From NCBI GenBank assembly GCA_002721175.1, contig PBJR01000011.1, forward strand, positions 12,326 to 76,325: 64,000 bases of DNA. Direction: 5' to 3'. The position numbers and the translations under genes are program-made. Source of the DNA: Flavobacteriaceae bacterium (GTDB lineage: Bacteria > Bacteroidota > Bacteroidia > Flavobacteriales > Flavobacteriaceae). Positions 30,051 to 40,360 of the stretch are shown here, in pieces; position 1 is the first letter of the stretch, and each line of letters begins with the position of its first letter. A model generated the notes under the pieces. It was not told where the DNA came from. It ran no database searches and saw only the letters and a program-made list of their open reading frames with translations.

Positions 30051-31105
30051 AGTGAATTCCATCCCTGCGCTTTCAAAGCTATTTTTTCATGGCCCCTGGT
30101 TATTAAATTAATTCCTATTTTTTCATCAGCAATATAGCCTATTACAGTCAGATTTGGATTACCCTTTATTTTTTCAAAATCAACTTGTCTTATTGTCATT
30201 AAAAGTTCATAATCCTCTCCTCCGCTCAATGCTATTGTGGTACTATCTAAATTAAATTCTTCACAAGTTGATATAACTACAGGATCAAGTGGAATTTTAT
30301 CTTCATATAATTCACATCCAACATTACTTTGAGTACATAAATGAATTATTTCAGATGATAGACCATCGCTCACGTCAATCATAGATGTAGGCTTTACATT
30401 TAAGTCCTTAAGAATTTGTATAATATCCTTTCGCGCTTCAGGCTTCAATTGCCTTTGAATTACATAACTATATTTATCCAAGTCAGGTTGTAGATTTGGA
30501 TTTACTTTAAAAACTTCTTTTTCGCGCTGTAACACTTGCAAACCTAAATATGCCCCCCCAATATCGCCGCTAATTACCAAAAGATCATTGACTTTGGCGC
30601 CGTTTCTCTCAACTAAATCTTTTCCATTTAAATGGCCAATAGCAGTGATTGAAATCGTTAGACCAGAAGTTGATGATGTTGTATCACCACCAACTATATC
30701 GACCCCATAAACTTTTGTAGCAGCTATAATACCCTCATATAATTCATCAATTGCTTCAACTGAAAATCGATTTGATACGGCAATAGACACTGTAATCTGT
30801 GAAGCTTTTGCATTCATTGCATATATATCAGATAAATTTACTACTACCGATTTATATCCGAGATGTTTAAGAGGCATGTAACTCAAATCAAAATGCACTC
30901 CCTCTATGAGAAAGTCTGTGGATAAAACAACAGAGTCCCCTGCAAAATTCAATACAGCAGCATCATCGCCAACACCCTTGACTGTAGTTCTATTAGTCAT
31001 TTTAAAATTTGATGTTAGATGTTTAATCAGGCTGAATTCCCCAAAATCAGAAAGTGGAGTTCTCTTTTTACTTTTGTCTTCAAACATTCTGTAAAAATAC
31101 ATCAT
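30041..31105 (-). CDS. thiL: Thiamine-phosphate kinase
   Basis: GVGDDAAVLNF, STDFLIEGVHFDLSYMPLKHLGYKSVVVNLSDIYAM, VGGDTTSS, MIDVSDGLSSE. Confidence 0.95.
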   Translation of the reverse strand: MMYFYRMFEDKSKKRTPLSDFGEFSLIKHLTSNFKMTNRTTVKGVGDDAAVLNFAGDSVVLSTDFLIEGVHFDLSYMPLKHLGYKSVVVNLSDIYAMNAKASQITVSIAVSNRFSVEAIDELYEGIIAATKVYGVDIVGGDTTSSTSGLTISITAIGHLNGKDLVERNGAKVNDLLVISGDIGGAYLGLQVLQREKEVFKVNPNLQPDLDKYSYVIQRQLKPEARKDIIQILKDLNVKPTSMIDVSDGLSSEIIHLCTQSNVGCELYEDKIPLDPVVISTCEEFNLDSTTIALSGGEDYELLMTIRQVDFEKIKGNPNLTVIGYIADEKIGINLITRGHEKIALKAQGWNSLQS

Positions 31106-31142
31106 TTATACAATTTTTAAGATTTTATTCTCCAATTTGATG

Positions 31143-31150
31143 TATTTTTG
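31143..31150 (+). promoter_or_regulatory. Putative -7 element TATTTTTG
   Basis: TAnnTTTG upstream of the CDS at 31181. Confidence 0.45.
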
Positions 31151-31180
31151 ATAAATTATCTTAACTGAAAAACAGATCTG

Positions 31181-32512
31181 ATGCGGTTATGGAAATGTAT
31201 AGTTTTAATGATTTTAATTTCGTCATGTGATGATGAAATTATTGGTGTCACATACCCAGATATTGATCAAGATGGGTTTTACGATGGTATTGATAATTGC
31301 CCTCAAGTATTTAATCCCGAACAACTAGATATCGATGGCGATGGCATTGGAGATCAATGTGACAACGTAAATTTTACATCTGCTCCTTGTGAAAACGGAT
31401 TTGCTGGAATCTTCCCATGCAATGGATATGATTTAATTGGTTATTTATCTTTGGAAGAGCTTAGTATTACACCTGCAATTGGTAGTCTTTCAGGTAATGA
31501 TTCTTGGGGATGGACAGACCCTTCTGATGAAAAAGAATATGCATTAGTCGGACTTTCGTCCCATACAGCATTTGTGGATATGAGCGATCCTGATAATTTA
31601 ATCCTTATTGGTGTGCTGCCAACCTCTACTCAAAATAGCCTTTGGCGAGATATCAAAGTATATCAAAATCACGCTTTCATTGTCTCTGAAGCTTCAGGAC
31701 ACGGTATGCAAGTATTTGATTTAACCAGGTTAAGAAACATAGAAAATCCACCAGTTGAATTTGATTCAGATATTCATTTTACAGAGTTTGGAAGGGCACA
31801 TAATATTGTAATAAACGAAAATTCAGGATATGCTTACCCAGTGGGTGTTTCAGGCGGCTCCTACAACGGTGGTCCAATATTTATAAATATCCAAAATCCA
31901 ACTGATCCCGTTTTAGAAGGAGGCTTTGGAGATGAGGGGTATACACATGATGCACAAGTTGTAAATTATAATGGCCCAGATGCTGACCACACAGGAAAAG
32001 AAATTTTCATTGGATGTAATGAAGATAAAATTGTAATCGTTGATGTCTCTGATAAAATAAATCCAGCTGTGATATCAATTGTTGATTATCCCAGTAACGA
32101 GTACACTCATCAAGGGTGGTTAACTGAGGATTTTCGTTTTTTTATTGTAGGCGATGAATTGGATGAACAAAACATAGGAATGAATACTCGAACAATTATA
32201 TTCGATTTTACCGATTTGGATAATCCCGTTTTGAGCTTTGAATATTTTTCAAATAATATGTCAATAGATCACAATGGCTACGCAGTTGGTGATAGTTTTT
32301 TCTTAGCTAGTTACAGGGCTGGAATGAGAGAACTAAATATATTAAATATTGATAATCAAAATTTTACTGAAGTTGGTTTTTTTGATACCTACCCTGGAAA
32401 CGATAATGCCGCTTTCAACGGGGTTTGGAACGTGTATCCATTCTTTGAGAGTGGTAACATCGTTTTAAGTGATATTGAAAAAGGTTTATTTGTAGTAAAA
32501 AAAAGTAATTGA
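31181..32512 (+). CDS. Choice-of-anchor B / LVIVD-repeat family lipoprotein with N-terminal thrombospondin type-3-like repeat
   Basis: Lipobox (ISSC), DIDQDGFYDGIDNCPQVFNPEQLDIDGDGIGDQCD, then 'SHTAFVDMSDPDNLILIGVLP' repeats. Confidence 0.8.
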   Translation: MRLWKCIVLMILISSCDDEIIGVTYPDIDQDGFYDGIDNCPQVFNPEQLDIDGDGIGDQCDNVNFTSAPCENGFAGIFPCNGYDLIGYLSLEELSITPAIGSLSGNDSWGWTDPSDEKEYALVGLSSHTAFVDMSDPDNLILIGVLPTSTQNSLWRDIKVYQNHAFIVSEASGHGMQVFDLTRLRNIENPPVEFDSDIHFTEFGRAHNIVINENSGYAYPVGVSGGSYNGGPIFINIQNPTDPVLEGGFGDEGYTHDAQVVNYNGPDADHTGKEIFIGCNEDKIVIVDVSDKINPAVISIVDYPSNEYTHQGWLTEDFRFFIVGDELDEQNIGMNTRTIIFDFTDLDNPVLSFEYFSNNMSIDHNGYAVGDSFFLASYRAGMRELNILNIDNQNFTEVGFFDTYPGNDNAAFNGVWNVYPFFESGNIVLSDIEKGLFVVKKSN

Positions 32513-32530
32513 TTATTTTACAAATCAAAT

Positions 32531-33874
32531 ATGAAAAAATTAGATATCATAAAGTATTTTTTTATTTCTTTATTGGCTGCTTGTTCATCTGAAAATAATT
32601 TTGGAGAAGAAACTAATAACTCAGCTGAAATTTTAAATATTAAAACCTTAGGTGGCAGTGGAAATGATAGCGCACAATCTGTTGTAAACACATCTGATGG
32701 TGGGTATGTTGTTGTTGGATATACACAAAGCAGTGATGGAGATGTTGAAATAAAAAACAACTTTTCCTATGATTATTGGATAATAAAATTTGATGAAGAA
32801 GGAAACCAAGAATGGCAAAAATTTTATGGTGGGTCAAAAGACGACAAAGCTGAAAAAATAATAAAAACAAAAGATCAAGGATATGCTATTGTGGGAAGAA
32901 GTAAAAGTAACGATATGGATGTTAATAACAATGAGGGCTTGAATGATATTTGGGTTACTAAAATTGATTTAGTAGGTGATATACAATGGGAAAAATCTTT
33001 TGGATATTCAGGAACGGACAAAGGATTTTCAATTACTCAAACTCAGGACAACGGTTTTTTTATTGTAGGTATTTCTGATTTAAATATTCAAAATGGAGAT
33101 AATATTAACACAAATAGTAGTTCAAGACACGCTGGAGGAGACTTTTGCGCAATAAAATTAAATCCAAATGGAGAAACTCATTGGATTTATTATTTTGGAG
33201 GTACATTTACAGACACCCCCTACGCTGCATTAGAATCAAATGACGGAAATTTTATAATTGTTGGGTCCTCTGACAGTTCTGACGGCGATATTTCAGTTAA
33301 TAAAGGATCTTATGATTATTGGGTAATTAAAATTTCGCCCCAGGGAGATCTTGTTTGGGAAAAATCCTATGGAGGTAGCGAAATTGACAAAGCAAGAGAT
33401 ATTACAGAAACTGTTGATGGAAACTTCATGATAGTGGGAGACACCCGCAGCTCAAATGATGATGTAAATAATAATTATGGGTCAGCAGATGTGTGGATTA
33501 TTAAAATTAACAGCAATGGAGATTTACTTTGGGAAAAATCTTATGGAGGTAGCAGTTTTGACGGCGTTCAAGCTATTCACCGTGCTGATGATGGATATAT
33601 TGTAGCAGGAAATTCAAGGAGTATTAATTACAATTTAGAACAAAACAATGGACAAAATGATGCATGGTTTTTTAAAATTAATGAATTTGGGGTCATAAAG
33701 TGGCAGTCAACCATTGGAGGAAGTAATATTGATTTGTTGATGGATATAACGCAGTTAACAAGTGGATCCATTATCTGTGTAGGTAACACTGCAAGTTCAG
33801 ACTTAGAAATAGCAGAAAACAAGGGATTAACAGATTTACTAATTGTTGAAGCAAAACCTTTCCAAAATTTATAA
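32531..33874 (+). CDS. Lipoprotein built of seven imperfect 'GGS-x2-D' repeats, predicted seven-bladed beta-propeller
   Basis: Lipobox (LLAACSS); seven repeats of the GGSxxDxAxxI...DGGYIVVGxSxSxDxDV...DxWIIKI...GxxxWEKSY type. Confidence 0.75.
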   Translation: MKKLDIIKYFFISLLAACSSENNFGEETNNSAEILNIKTLGGSGNDSAQSVVNTSDGGYVVVGYTQSSDGDVEIKNNFSYDYWIIKFDEEGNQEWQKFYGGSKDDKAEKIIKTKDQGYAIVGRSKSNDMDVNNNEGLNDIWVTKIDLVGDIQWEKSFGYSGTDKGFSITQTQDNGFFIVGISDLNIQNGDNINTNSSSRHAGGDFCAIKLNPNGETHWIYYFGGTFTDTPYAALESNDGNFIIVGSSDSSDGDISVNKGSYDYWVIKISPQGDLVWEKSYGGSEIDKARDITETVDGNFMIVGDTRSSNDDVNNNYGSADVWIIKINSNGDLLWEKSYGGSSFDGVQAIHRADDGYIVAGNSRSINYNLEQNNGQNDAWFFKINEFGVIKWQSTIGGSNIDLLMDITQLTSGSIICVGNTASSDLEIAENKGLTDLLIVEAKPFQNL

Positions 33875-33928
33875 TGATTTTTTTTATTAATAAAATGTTA
33901 GGAAATGGTCTGATTTAAGGTTAAGTTG

Positions 33929-33936
33929 TATATTTG
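33929..33936 (+). promoter_or_regulatory. Putative -7 element TATATTTG for the SUF operon
   Basis: TAnnTTTG 21 nt before the ATG at 33958. Confidence 0.5.
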
Positions 33937-33957
33937 TAGACTAAATTTTTTTTTAAG

Positions 33958-34287
33958 ATGATTAGTGTTAGTGATAAAGCAAAGATAAAAGTTGAACATT
34001 TGATGATCGACGACGGATTTAACCCTAAAACCGATTTCATAAGGGTTGGGGTTAAGAGTGGCGGATGCTCAGGACTATCATACGATCTCGAATTTGATAA
34101 AAATAAATCTGAAAATGATAAGATTTTTGAAAATAACGGTATTAAGATTGTTGTTGACAAAAAAAGCTACTTATATCTAATAGGAACCACTCTTGACTAT
34201 TCAGGTGGGCTTAATGGCAGTGGTTTTGTTTTCAAAAATCCCAACGCAAATCGAACATGTGGTTGCGGGGAATCGTTTTCGCTTTAA
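33958..34287 (+). CDS. HesB/IscA/SufA-family iron-sulfur cluster assembly protein
   Basis: VKSGGCSGLSYDLEF ... CGCGESF; precedes sufB. Confidence 0.93.
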   Translation: MISVSDKAKIKVEHLMIDDGFNPKTDFIRVGVKSGGCSGLSYDLEFDKNKSENDKIFENNGIKIVVDKKSYLYLIGTTLDYSGGLNGSGFVFKNPNANRTCGCGESFSL

Positions 34288-34305
34288 ATTTAATTATTAT
34301 TTGTT

Positions 34306-35754
34306 ATGAGTAAGTATACTGAAGATGACCTAAGAGAAGAATTAAAAACTAAAGAATATGAGTATGGATTTTATACTGATATTGATTCAGAAACTTTTCC
34401 AGTTGGACTTAATGAATCCATCATTCGTGCCATTTCAAAGAAAAAAAATGAACCAAAATGGATGACAGATTGGCGATTAGACGCATTCAAAATTTGGAAA
34501 AAAATGGAAGAGCCCAATTGGGCTAATGTTTCCTACAAAAAACCTGATTTCCAAGCGATATCATATTATTCTGCACCCAACAGCAAACCCAAATACAACT
34601 CTTTAGACGAAGTGGATCCTGAGCTGTTAGACACTTTTAAAAAATTGGGAATATCACTTGATGAACAAAAAAAATTAGCCGGTGTTGCTATGGATGTTGT
34701 TGTAGATTCTGTTTCAGTAGCTACAACTTTCAAAAAAACTTTACTTGAAAAAGGGATTATCTTCATGAGTATTTCAGAGGCAATAAAACAACATCCAGAT
34801 CTTGTGAAAAAATATATGGGTTCGGTAATTCCCAAAACTGATAATTATTATGCGGCATTGAACAGTGCAGTTTTTAGCGATGGTAGTTTTTGCTACATTC
34901 CAAAAGGGGTTAGATGCCCAATGGAATTGTCAACTTACTTTAGAATTAATCAAGCAGGAACTGGACAATTTGAAAGAACGCTGGTAATTGCAGAAGAAGG
35001 CAGCTATGTAAGCTATTTGGAAGGTTGTACCGCTCCCAGTCGCAACGAAAATCAATTACATGCTGCAGTAGTGGAGCTGATTGCACTAAAAGACGCAGAA
35101 ATAAAGTATTCTACAGTTCAGAACTGGTATCCTGGTAATGATAAGGGAGTTGGAGGGGTCTTTAATTTTGTCACTAAACGTGGAATATGCGAAGAAAATG
35201 CAAAAATTTCATGGACTCAGGTAGAAACTGGAAGCGCTATCACATGGAAATATCCATCTTGTATTTTAAAAGGTGACAACTCAATCGGTGAATTTTATTC
35301 AATTGCAGTGACTAATAATCATCAACAAGCCGATACTGGAACTAAAATGATTCACCTTGGTAATAATACTAAATCAACTATAATAAGTAAAGGTGTTTCT
35401 GCTGGAAAGTCTCAGAACAGCTACAGAGGGCTAGTACAGGTGAGTTCAAGAGCAAAAAATGCCAGAAACTTTTCCCAATGCGATAGCTTACTCATGGGTA
35501 ATAAATGCGGTGCCCATACATTTCCTTACATTGAAGTAAAAAATAAAAGCGCCCAAATTGAGCATGAAGCAACAACAAGTAAAATTGGTGAGGACCAAAT
35601 TTTCTACTGCAATCAAAGGGGTATTGAAACTGAAAAAGCCATAGCACTTATTGTAAATGGATTTAGCAAAGATGTTTTAAACAAACTACCGATGGAATTT
35701 GCAGTTGAGGCACAAAAATTATTGGAAATAAGCCTTGAAGGCTCTGTCGGTTAA
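34306..35754 (+). CDS. sufB: Fe-S cluster assembly protein SufB
   Basis: 482 aa; [57 protein letters not shown]. Confidence 0.97.
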   Translation: MSKYTEDDLREELKTKEYEYGFYTDIDSETFPVGLNESIIRAISKKKNEPKWMTDWRLDAFKIWKKMEEPNWANVSYKKPDFQAISYYSAPNSKPKYNSLDEVDPELLDTFKKLGISLDEQKKLAGVAMDVVVDSVSVATTFKKTLLEKGIIFMSISEAIKQHPDLVKKYMGSVIPKTDNYYAALNSAVFSDGSFCYIPKGVRCPMELSTYFRINQAGTGQFERTLVIAEEGSYVSYLEGCTAPSRNENQLHAAVVELIALKDAEIKYSTVQNWYPGNDKGVGGVFNFVTKRGICEENAKISWTQVETGSAITWKYPSCILKGDNSIGEFYSIAVTNNHQQADTGTKMIHLGNNTKSTIISKGVSAGKSQNSYRGLVQVSSRAKNARNFSQCDSLLMGNKCGAHTFPYIEVKNKSAQIEHEATTSKIGEDQIFYCNQRGIETEKAIALIVNGFSKDVLNKLPMEFAVEAQKLLEISLEGSVG

Positions 35755-35787
35755 ATTTGACTGAAAGAAAAAATATACTTAAAGAGA

Positions 35788-36543
35788 ATGTTAAAAATTG
35801 ATAATTTACATGCTAGAATTGATGGGAAGTCAATTTTAAATGGCATAAGCTTAGATATAAATCCTGGGGAAGTACACGCTATTATGGGGCCAAATGGATC
35901 CGGAAAAAGTACACTAGCGTCAGTGATAGCTGGTAAAGAAGACTATGAAATTAGACAAGGCAAAATAATATTTGAAAAAGAAGAAATTTCCGAATTAAGT
36001 GCAGATGAACGTGCACACAAAGGACTATTTCTCTCCTTTCAATATCCCGTAGAAATCCCCGGAGTAACAGTTACTAATTTTATCAAAACGTCGCTTAACG
36101 AAAGTAGAAAAGCGAAAGGGTTGGAAGAAATGCCAGCCAATAAGATGTTACAACTTATAAAAGAAAAATCAGAAATGCTTGAAATTGATAGAAAATTTCT
36201 GTCAAGATCCTTAAACGAAGGATTTTCCGGAGGAGAAAAGAAAAGGAATGAAATTTTCCAAATGGCAATGCTGGAACCAAAACTCGCCATTCTTGACGAA
36301 ACTGACTCTGGGCTAGACATTGACGCTTTGAAAGTAGTTGCTAATGGGGTTAACAAACTAAAATCAAGTGAAAATGCTACACTTTTGATAACTCACTATC
36401 AACGCCTTTTGGATTACATCGTCCCTGATTTTGTTCATGTTTTAATTGATGGAAAAATCGTAAAGTCTGGAAATAAAGATCTGGCACTAGATCTTGAAAA
36501 GAACGGATATGATTGGATCAAAAAAGAAGTGGCTAAACAATAA
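35788..36543 (+). CDS. sufC: Fe-S cluster assembly ATPase SufC
   Basis: Walker A GPNGSGKST, GFSGGEKKRNEIFQM, Walker B LAILDETDSGLDIDAL. Confidence 0.97.
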   Translation: MLKIDNLHARIDGKSILNGISLDINPGEVHAIMGPNGSGKSTLASVIAGKEDYEIRQGKIIFEKEEISELSADERAHKGLFLSFQYPVEIPGVTVTNFIKTSLNESRKAKGLEEMPANKMLQLIKEKSEMLEIDRKFLSRSLNEGFSGGEKKRNEIFQMAMLEPKLAILDETDSGLDIDALKVVANGVNKLKSSENATLLITHYQRLLDYIVPDFVHVLIDGKIVKSGNKDLALDLEKNGYDWIKKEVAKQ

Positions 36544-36546
36544 CAA

Positions 36547-37863
36547 ATGGAACTTAAAGAAAAACTATTGTCCTCCTTCATAGCTTTTGAAAACGAGTAC
36601 TCAAGCGAGAACTTTTTTATTAGTGAGTTGCGTAACGAAGCAATTAAAAATTTTGAAACTACAGGTTTTCCAAGTAAAAAAGATGAAAACTGGAAATACA
36701 CCTCTTTGAAAAAAGTACTAAATAAAGAATTTAGTATTTTCCCCAAAAATGAGCATGTTGTTGAATACAATAAAGTACAACCTTATTTTATCGGCGATAT
36801 TGATAGCTATAAAATTGTGTTTATCGATGGTAAATATGCTTCACACCTCTCACAAACCACTCACGAAGGAATAGACGTATGCTTGATGTCAGCTGCATTA
36901 AGTGAACCCAAATATCAACTGATTATTGAGAATTATTTCAATAAAATTGCTACCCAAAGCGGTTTAAATGCATTAAATACTGCTTTTTGCAAAGAAGGAG
37001 CTTATATTCATATCAAAAAAAATAGAGTTTCTGAGAAACCAATTCAAATTGTTCACCTTTGCACAGGCGAAGACCCAGCACTTCTTTTACAACCTAGAAA
37101 TCTCATAGTAGTTGACGAAAATGCACATGTTAGAATTATAGAACGACACCAAAGTATGACCAAAAACCCCACATTAACAAATAGTGTTACTGAAATTTTT
37201 GCTTCTAAAAGATGTAACATTGATTATTATAAAATTCAAAATGATAAATCTGAAGCTAGCCTTGTTGACAATACATTCATTGCGCAAGATAGTAATAGTG
37301 ATGTCTGCGTTCACACTTTCTGCTTTGGTGGTAAACTTACTAGAAATAACTTAAATTTCTTTCAAAATGGTCAATATATTCAATCTACTCTCAAAGGGAT
37401 AACCATAATTGGAGAAAAGCAACATGTAGATCACAGTACTCTTGTTCATCACTTGCAACCCAATTGTGAGAGTCATCAGGACTACAAAGGAATTTTCAGC
37501 GATAATTCGGTTGGAGTTTTTAATGGTAAAGTAATTGTAGAAAAAGAAGCTCAAAAAACAAATGCTTTTCAGGCTAATAATAATTTGTTAGTAAACGACA
37601 AAGCTACCATCAATACCAAACCTCAATTAGAAATATTCGCTGATGATGTTAAATGTTCGCATGGCTGTACAATTGGCCAATTAGATAAAAATGCAATGTT
37701 TTATCTAAAAACACGTGGAATACCTGAAAAAGAAGCGAAAGCCCTATTAATGTACGCTTTTGCAAATAATGTTCTTGAAAGTGTTAAAATACCACAGCTA
37801 AATAAACGAATTAATGAGATCATTGCAGACAAACTAGGAGTTAAAATTGGATTTGATTTATAA
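36547..37863 (+). CDS. sufD: Fe-S cluster assembly protein SufD
   Basis: KKDENWKYTSL, DVKCSHGCTIGQLD, YLKTRGIPEKEAKALLMYAF. Confidence 0.95.
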   Translation: MELKEKLLSSFIAFENEYSSENFFISELRNEAIKNFETTGFPSKKDENWKYTSLKKVLNKEFSIFPKNEHVVEYNKVQPYFIGDIDSYKIVFIDGKYASHLSQTTHEGIDVCLMSAALSEPKYQLIIENYFNKIATQSGLNALNTAFCKEGAYIHIKKNRVSEKPIQIVHLCTGEDPALLLQPRNLIVVDENAHVRIIERHQSMTKNPTLTNSVTEIFASKRCNIDYYKIQNDKSEASLVDNTFIAQDSNSDVCVHTFCFGGKLTRNNLNFFQNGQYIQSTLKGITIIGEKQHVDHSTLVHHLQPNCESHQDYKGIFSDNSVGVFNGKVIVEKEAQKTNAFQANNNLLVNDKATINTKPQLEIFADDVKCSHGCTIGQLDKNAMFYLKTRGIPEKEAKALLMYAFANNVLESVKIPQLNKRINEIIADKLGVKIGFDL

Positions 37864-39101
37864 TGAAAAGTATTGAGTTTAAAAGTAGTATAAACGTAAG
37901 AAAAGTTCGAGAGGATTTCCCTATACTAAGCAGAAAAATTAATAATCACCCACTGATTTACTTTGACAATGCTGCAACTTCTCAAACACCCCAACAAGTG
38001 ATCGATGTAATTAGCGATTACTATTCTCTCTACAATGCCAACATCCACAGGGGTGTTCATAAGTTGAGCCAGGAAGCAACAGATAAATACGAAGCTTCAA
38101 GAAAAAAAATACAAAATCATTTCAATGCCAAACATCCACATGAGGTTATTTTCACTTCTGGAGCTACACACAGCATAAATATTGTTGCACATGGATTTAC
38201 TGAAATTTTAAAAAAAGGAGAAATAATTTTGGTGTCAGCTATGGAACATCATAGTAATATTGTCCCATGGCAAATGCTTTGTGAAAAAACAGGTGCTGTC
38301 TTAAAAGTCATTCCAATGAATAATGAGGGTGAATTAAACATGGCCAAATTTGAAACACTATTAAAATTAAACCCAAAACTAGTTTTTGTGAATCATATTT
38401 CTAATGCACTAGGCACTATCAATCCTATTGAAAAAATAATTGAAAAATCCCACGAGGTTGGTGCAGCTGTTCTTATTGATGGGGCACAAGCTTGTCCTCA
38501 CATAAAATCAGATTTTCAAAAATTAGATGTTGATTTTTATGTAACCTCAGCTCATAAAATGTGTGGCCCGACTGGTGTAGGTATTCTCTACGCAAAAGAG
38601 AAATGGTTAAACAAACTTCCACCTTTTCAAGGGGGCGGAGAAATGATTTCAGAAGTGACTTTTGATAAAACTTCTTATGCTGAACTCCCTCACAAATTTG
38701 AAGCTGGTACACCCAATATTTGTGGCGGAATTGCTTTTGGGGCGGCAATAGATTACCTAAATGAAATTGGATTTGATAATATTACGTCATACGAAAATGA
38801 ACTTCTGCAATATGCTACAGAAAAATTATTAAAGATCGATGGGCTTAGAATTTATGGCCCTTCAAAAAATAAAACCTCGGTGATTTCATTTAATATTGAT
38901 GGCATTCATGCATATGACCTGGGCTCAATTATTGATAAACTTGGGATAGCTATCAGAACTGGCCAACATTGCGCCCAGCCAATCATGGATTTTTACGGGG
39001 TCTCTGGAACAGCTAGGGTTTCTTTTTCATTTTACAATACTAAAGAAGAAATCGATCACTTAATTGTGGCCATTAACAAGGCTGTGTTAATGCTAAAATA
39101 A
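37863..39101 (+). CDS. sufS: Cysteine desulfurase SufS
   Basis: YFDNAATSQTP, SAHKMCGPTGVGILY, RTGQHCAQPIMDFYG. Confidence 0.97.
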   Translation: MKSIEFKSSINVRKVREDFPILSRKINNHPLIYFDNAATSQTPQQVIDVISDYYSLYNANIHRGVHKLSQEATDKYEASRKKIQNHFNAKHPHEVIFTSGATHSINIVAHGFTEILKKGEIILVSAMEHHSNIVPWQMLCEKTGAVLKVIPMNNEGELNMAKFETLLKLNPKLVFVNHISNALGTINPIEKIIEKSHEVGAAVLIDGAQACPHIKSDFQKLDVDFYVTSAHKMCGPTGVGILYAKEKWLNKLPPFQGGGEMISEVTFDKTSYAELPHKFEAGTPNICGGIAFGAAIDYLNEIGFDNITSYENELLQYATEKLLKIDGLRIYGPSKNKTSVISFNIDGIHAYDLGSIIDKLGIAIRTGQHCAQPIMDFYGVSGTARVSFSFYNTKEEIDHLIVAINKAVLMLK

Positions 39102-39120
39102 AATATGTAATTATAATAGC

Positions 39121-39588
39121 ATGAAAACTGTTATTCCTATTATTTGTTTGATAATATTATCAAGCGCCGGTTGCCAATCAAAAAAAATAATTGTTCAAGA
39201 AAATTTTAGGGATTTAAAAAATGTTGAATTTATTTACAAAAAATATAGTCGTGGTTTCTACAACGAAATTAGCATAAATAAAAATAGAATAAGAACCTAT
39301 TTGAATTATGAGAAAAATAAATTTAAAGATTTAAATATCAACCCCCTACAATGGCAAAAGTGCCTATCCCTTGCTAACGAAATAGACCTTAACAAAGTAA
39401 ACGAAATCAAAGACATATCGAATGATAGATACTCTGACAAAGTTCATTATGGAAAACTCATCATTCAATTTAAGAAAAAGCAATTTGGTTCAATAACAGA
39501 CTTTGATCACGGAAACCCTCCAAAAGAAATAGCTCGTTTAACTAACTATTTATTATATTTAACTAGTCTTGATCCCGATCAAAATTGA
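39121..39588 (+). CDS. Small predicted lipoprotein of unknown function inside the SUF operon
   Basis: 155 aa, lipobox-like SSAGC, co-oriented between sufS and sufE. Confidence 0.75.
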   Translation: MKTVIPIICLIILSSAGCQSKKIIVQENFRDLKNVEFIYKKYSRGFYNEISINKNRIRTYLNYEKNKFKDLNINPLQWQKCLSLANEIDLNKVNEIKDISNDRYSDKVHYGKLIIQFKKKQFGSITDFDHGNPPKEIARLTNYLLYLTSLDPDQN

Positions 39589-39598
39589 TTATGATTTG

Positions 39599-39606
39599 TA
39601 TTTTTG
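39599..39606 (+). promoter_or_regulatory. Putative internal -7 element TATTTTTG for sufE
   Basis: TAnnTTTG ending 4 nt before the sufE ATG at 39611; predicts a leaderless transcript. Confidence 0.4.
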
Positions 39607-39610
39607 CATT

Positions 39611-40036
39611 ATGAATATAAAAGACATACAACATCAAATTATTGAAGAGTTTTCTATGTTTGACAACTGGATGGAACGCTACGAATATATGATTGAACTT
39701 GGAAAGTCGCTTCCAATTATTGATAAAAAACATAAAACCGAAGACAACATCATAAAAGGATGTCAAAGTAAAGTTTGGATGCATGCAGATTGTAACAATA
39801 ACAAAATCAAATTTACAGCTGACAGCGAGGCTATTATTACAAAAGGAATCATAGCTATTTTAATAAGAGTTTTTTCAAATCAAAGCCCGTCGGAAATTAT
39901 TAACTCTAACACCAATTTTATCGATAAAATTGGGCTGAAAGATCACTTATCTCCTACACGAGCTAATGGACTTCAAAGTATGGTTAAACAAATTAAATTA
40001 TATGCTATTGCATATCAAACTAAACAACAAATATGA
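39611..40036 (+). CDS. sufE: SufE family cysteine desulfuration protein
   Basis: MNIKDIQHQIIEEFSMFDNWMERYEYMIELGKSLP...NIIKGCQSKVWMHAD. ATG 39611 preferred over the track start 39569, which overlaps the upstream CDS. Confidence 0.93.
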   Translation: MNIKDIQHQIIEEFSMFDNWMERYEYMIELGKSLPIIDKKHKTEDNIIKGCQSKVWMHADCNNNKIKFTADSEAIITKGIIAILIRVFSNQSPSEIINSNTNFIDKIGLKDHLSPTRANGLQSMVKQIKLYAIAYQTKQQI

Positions 40037-40359
40037 ATAATAAAGACATTGATGTAAGTGCATTAGGTGAAAAAATAGTTGGCGTTTTAAAAACAATCTT
40101 TGACCCTGAAATTCCTGTAGATATTTATGAGTTGGGATTAATTTACGATGTATTTGTCAATGAAGATTTTGAGGTGAAAATTCTCATGACCCTCACCTCC
40201 CCAAACTGCCCTGTTGCAGAAACTTTACCCCTAGAGGTAGAGGAGAAAGTAAAATCTATAGATGAAGTGAAAAACGCAGAAGTTGAAATTACTTTTGACC
40301 CCCCTTGGACCAAAGATATTATGAGTGAAGAGGCCAAATTGGAACTAGGAATGCTTTAG
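40033..40359 (+). CDS. DUF59/MIP18-family (SufT-like) Fe-S assembly protein
   Basis: KTIFDPEIPVDIYELGLIYDV, TSPNCPVAETLP, FDPPWTKDIMSEEAKLELGML. Confidence 0.92.
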   Translation: MNNKDIDVSALGEKIVGVLKTIFDPEIPVDIYELGLIYDVFVNEDFEVKILMTLTSPNCPVAETLPLEVEEKVKSIDEVKNAEVEITFDPPWTKDIMSEEAKLELGML

Positions 40360-40360
40360 C

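Noticed and set aside
31181-32512. Lipoprotein as a T9SS substrate
   Set aside because: It has a lipobox and a thrombospondin-type repeat, but no type-A or type-B C-terminal sorting domain.
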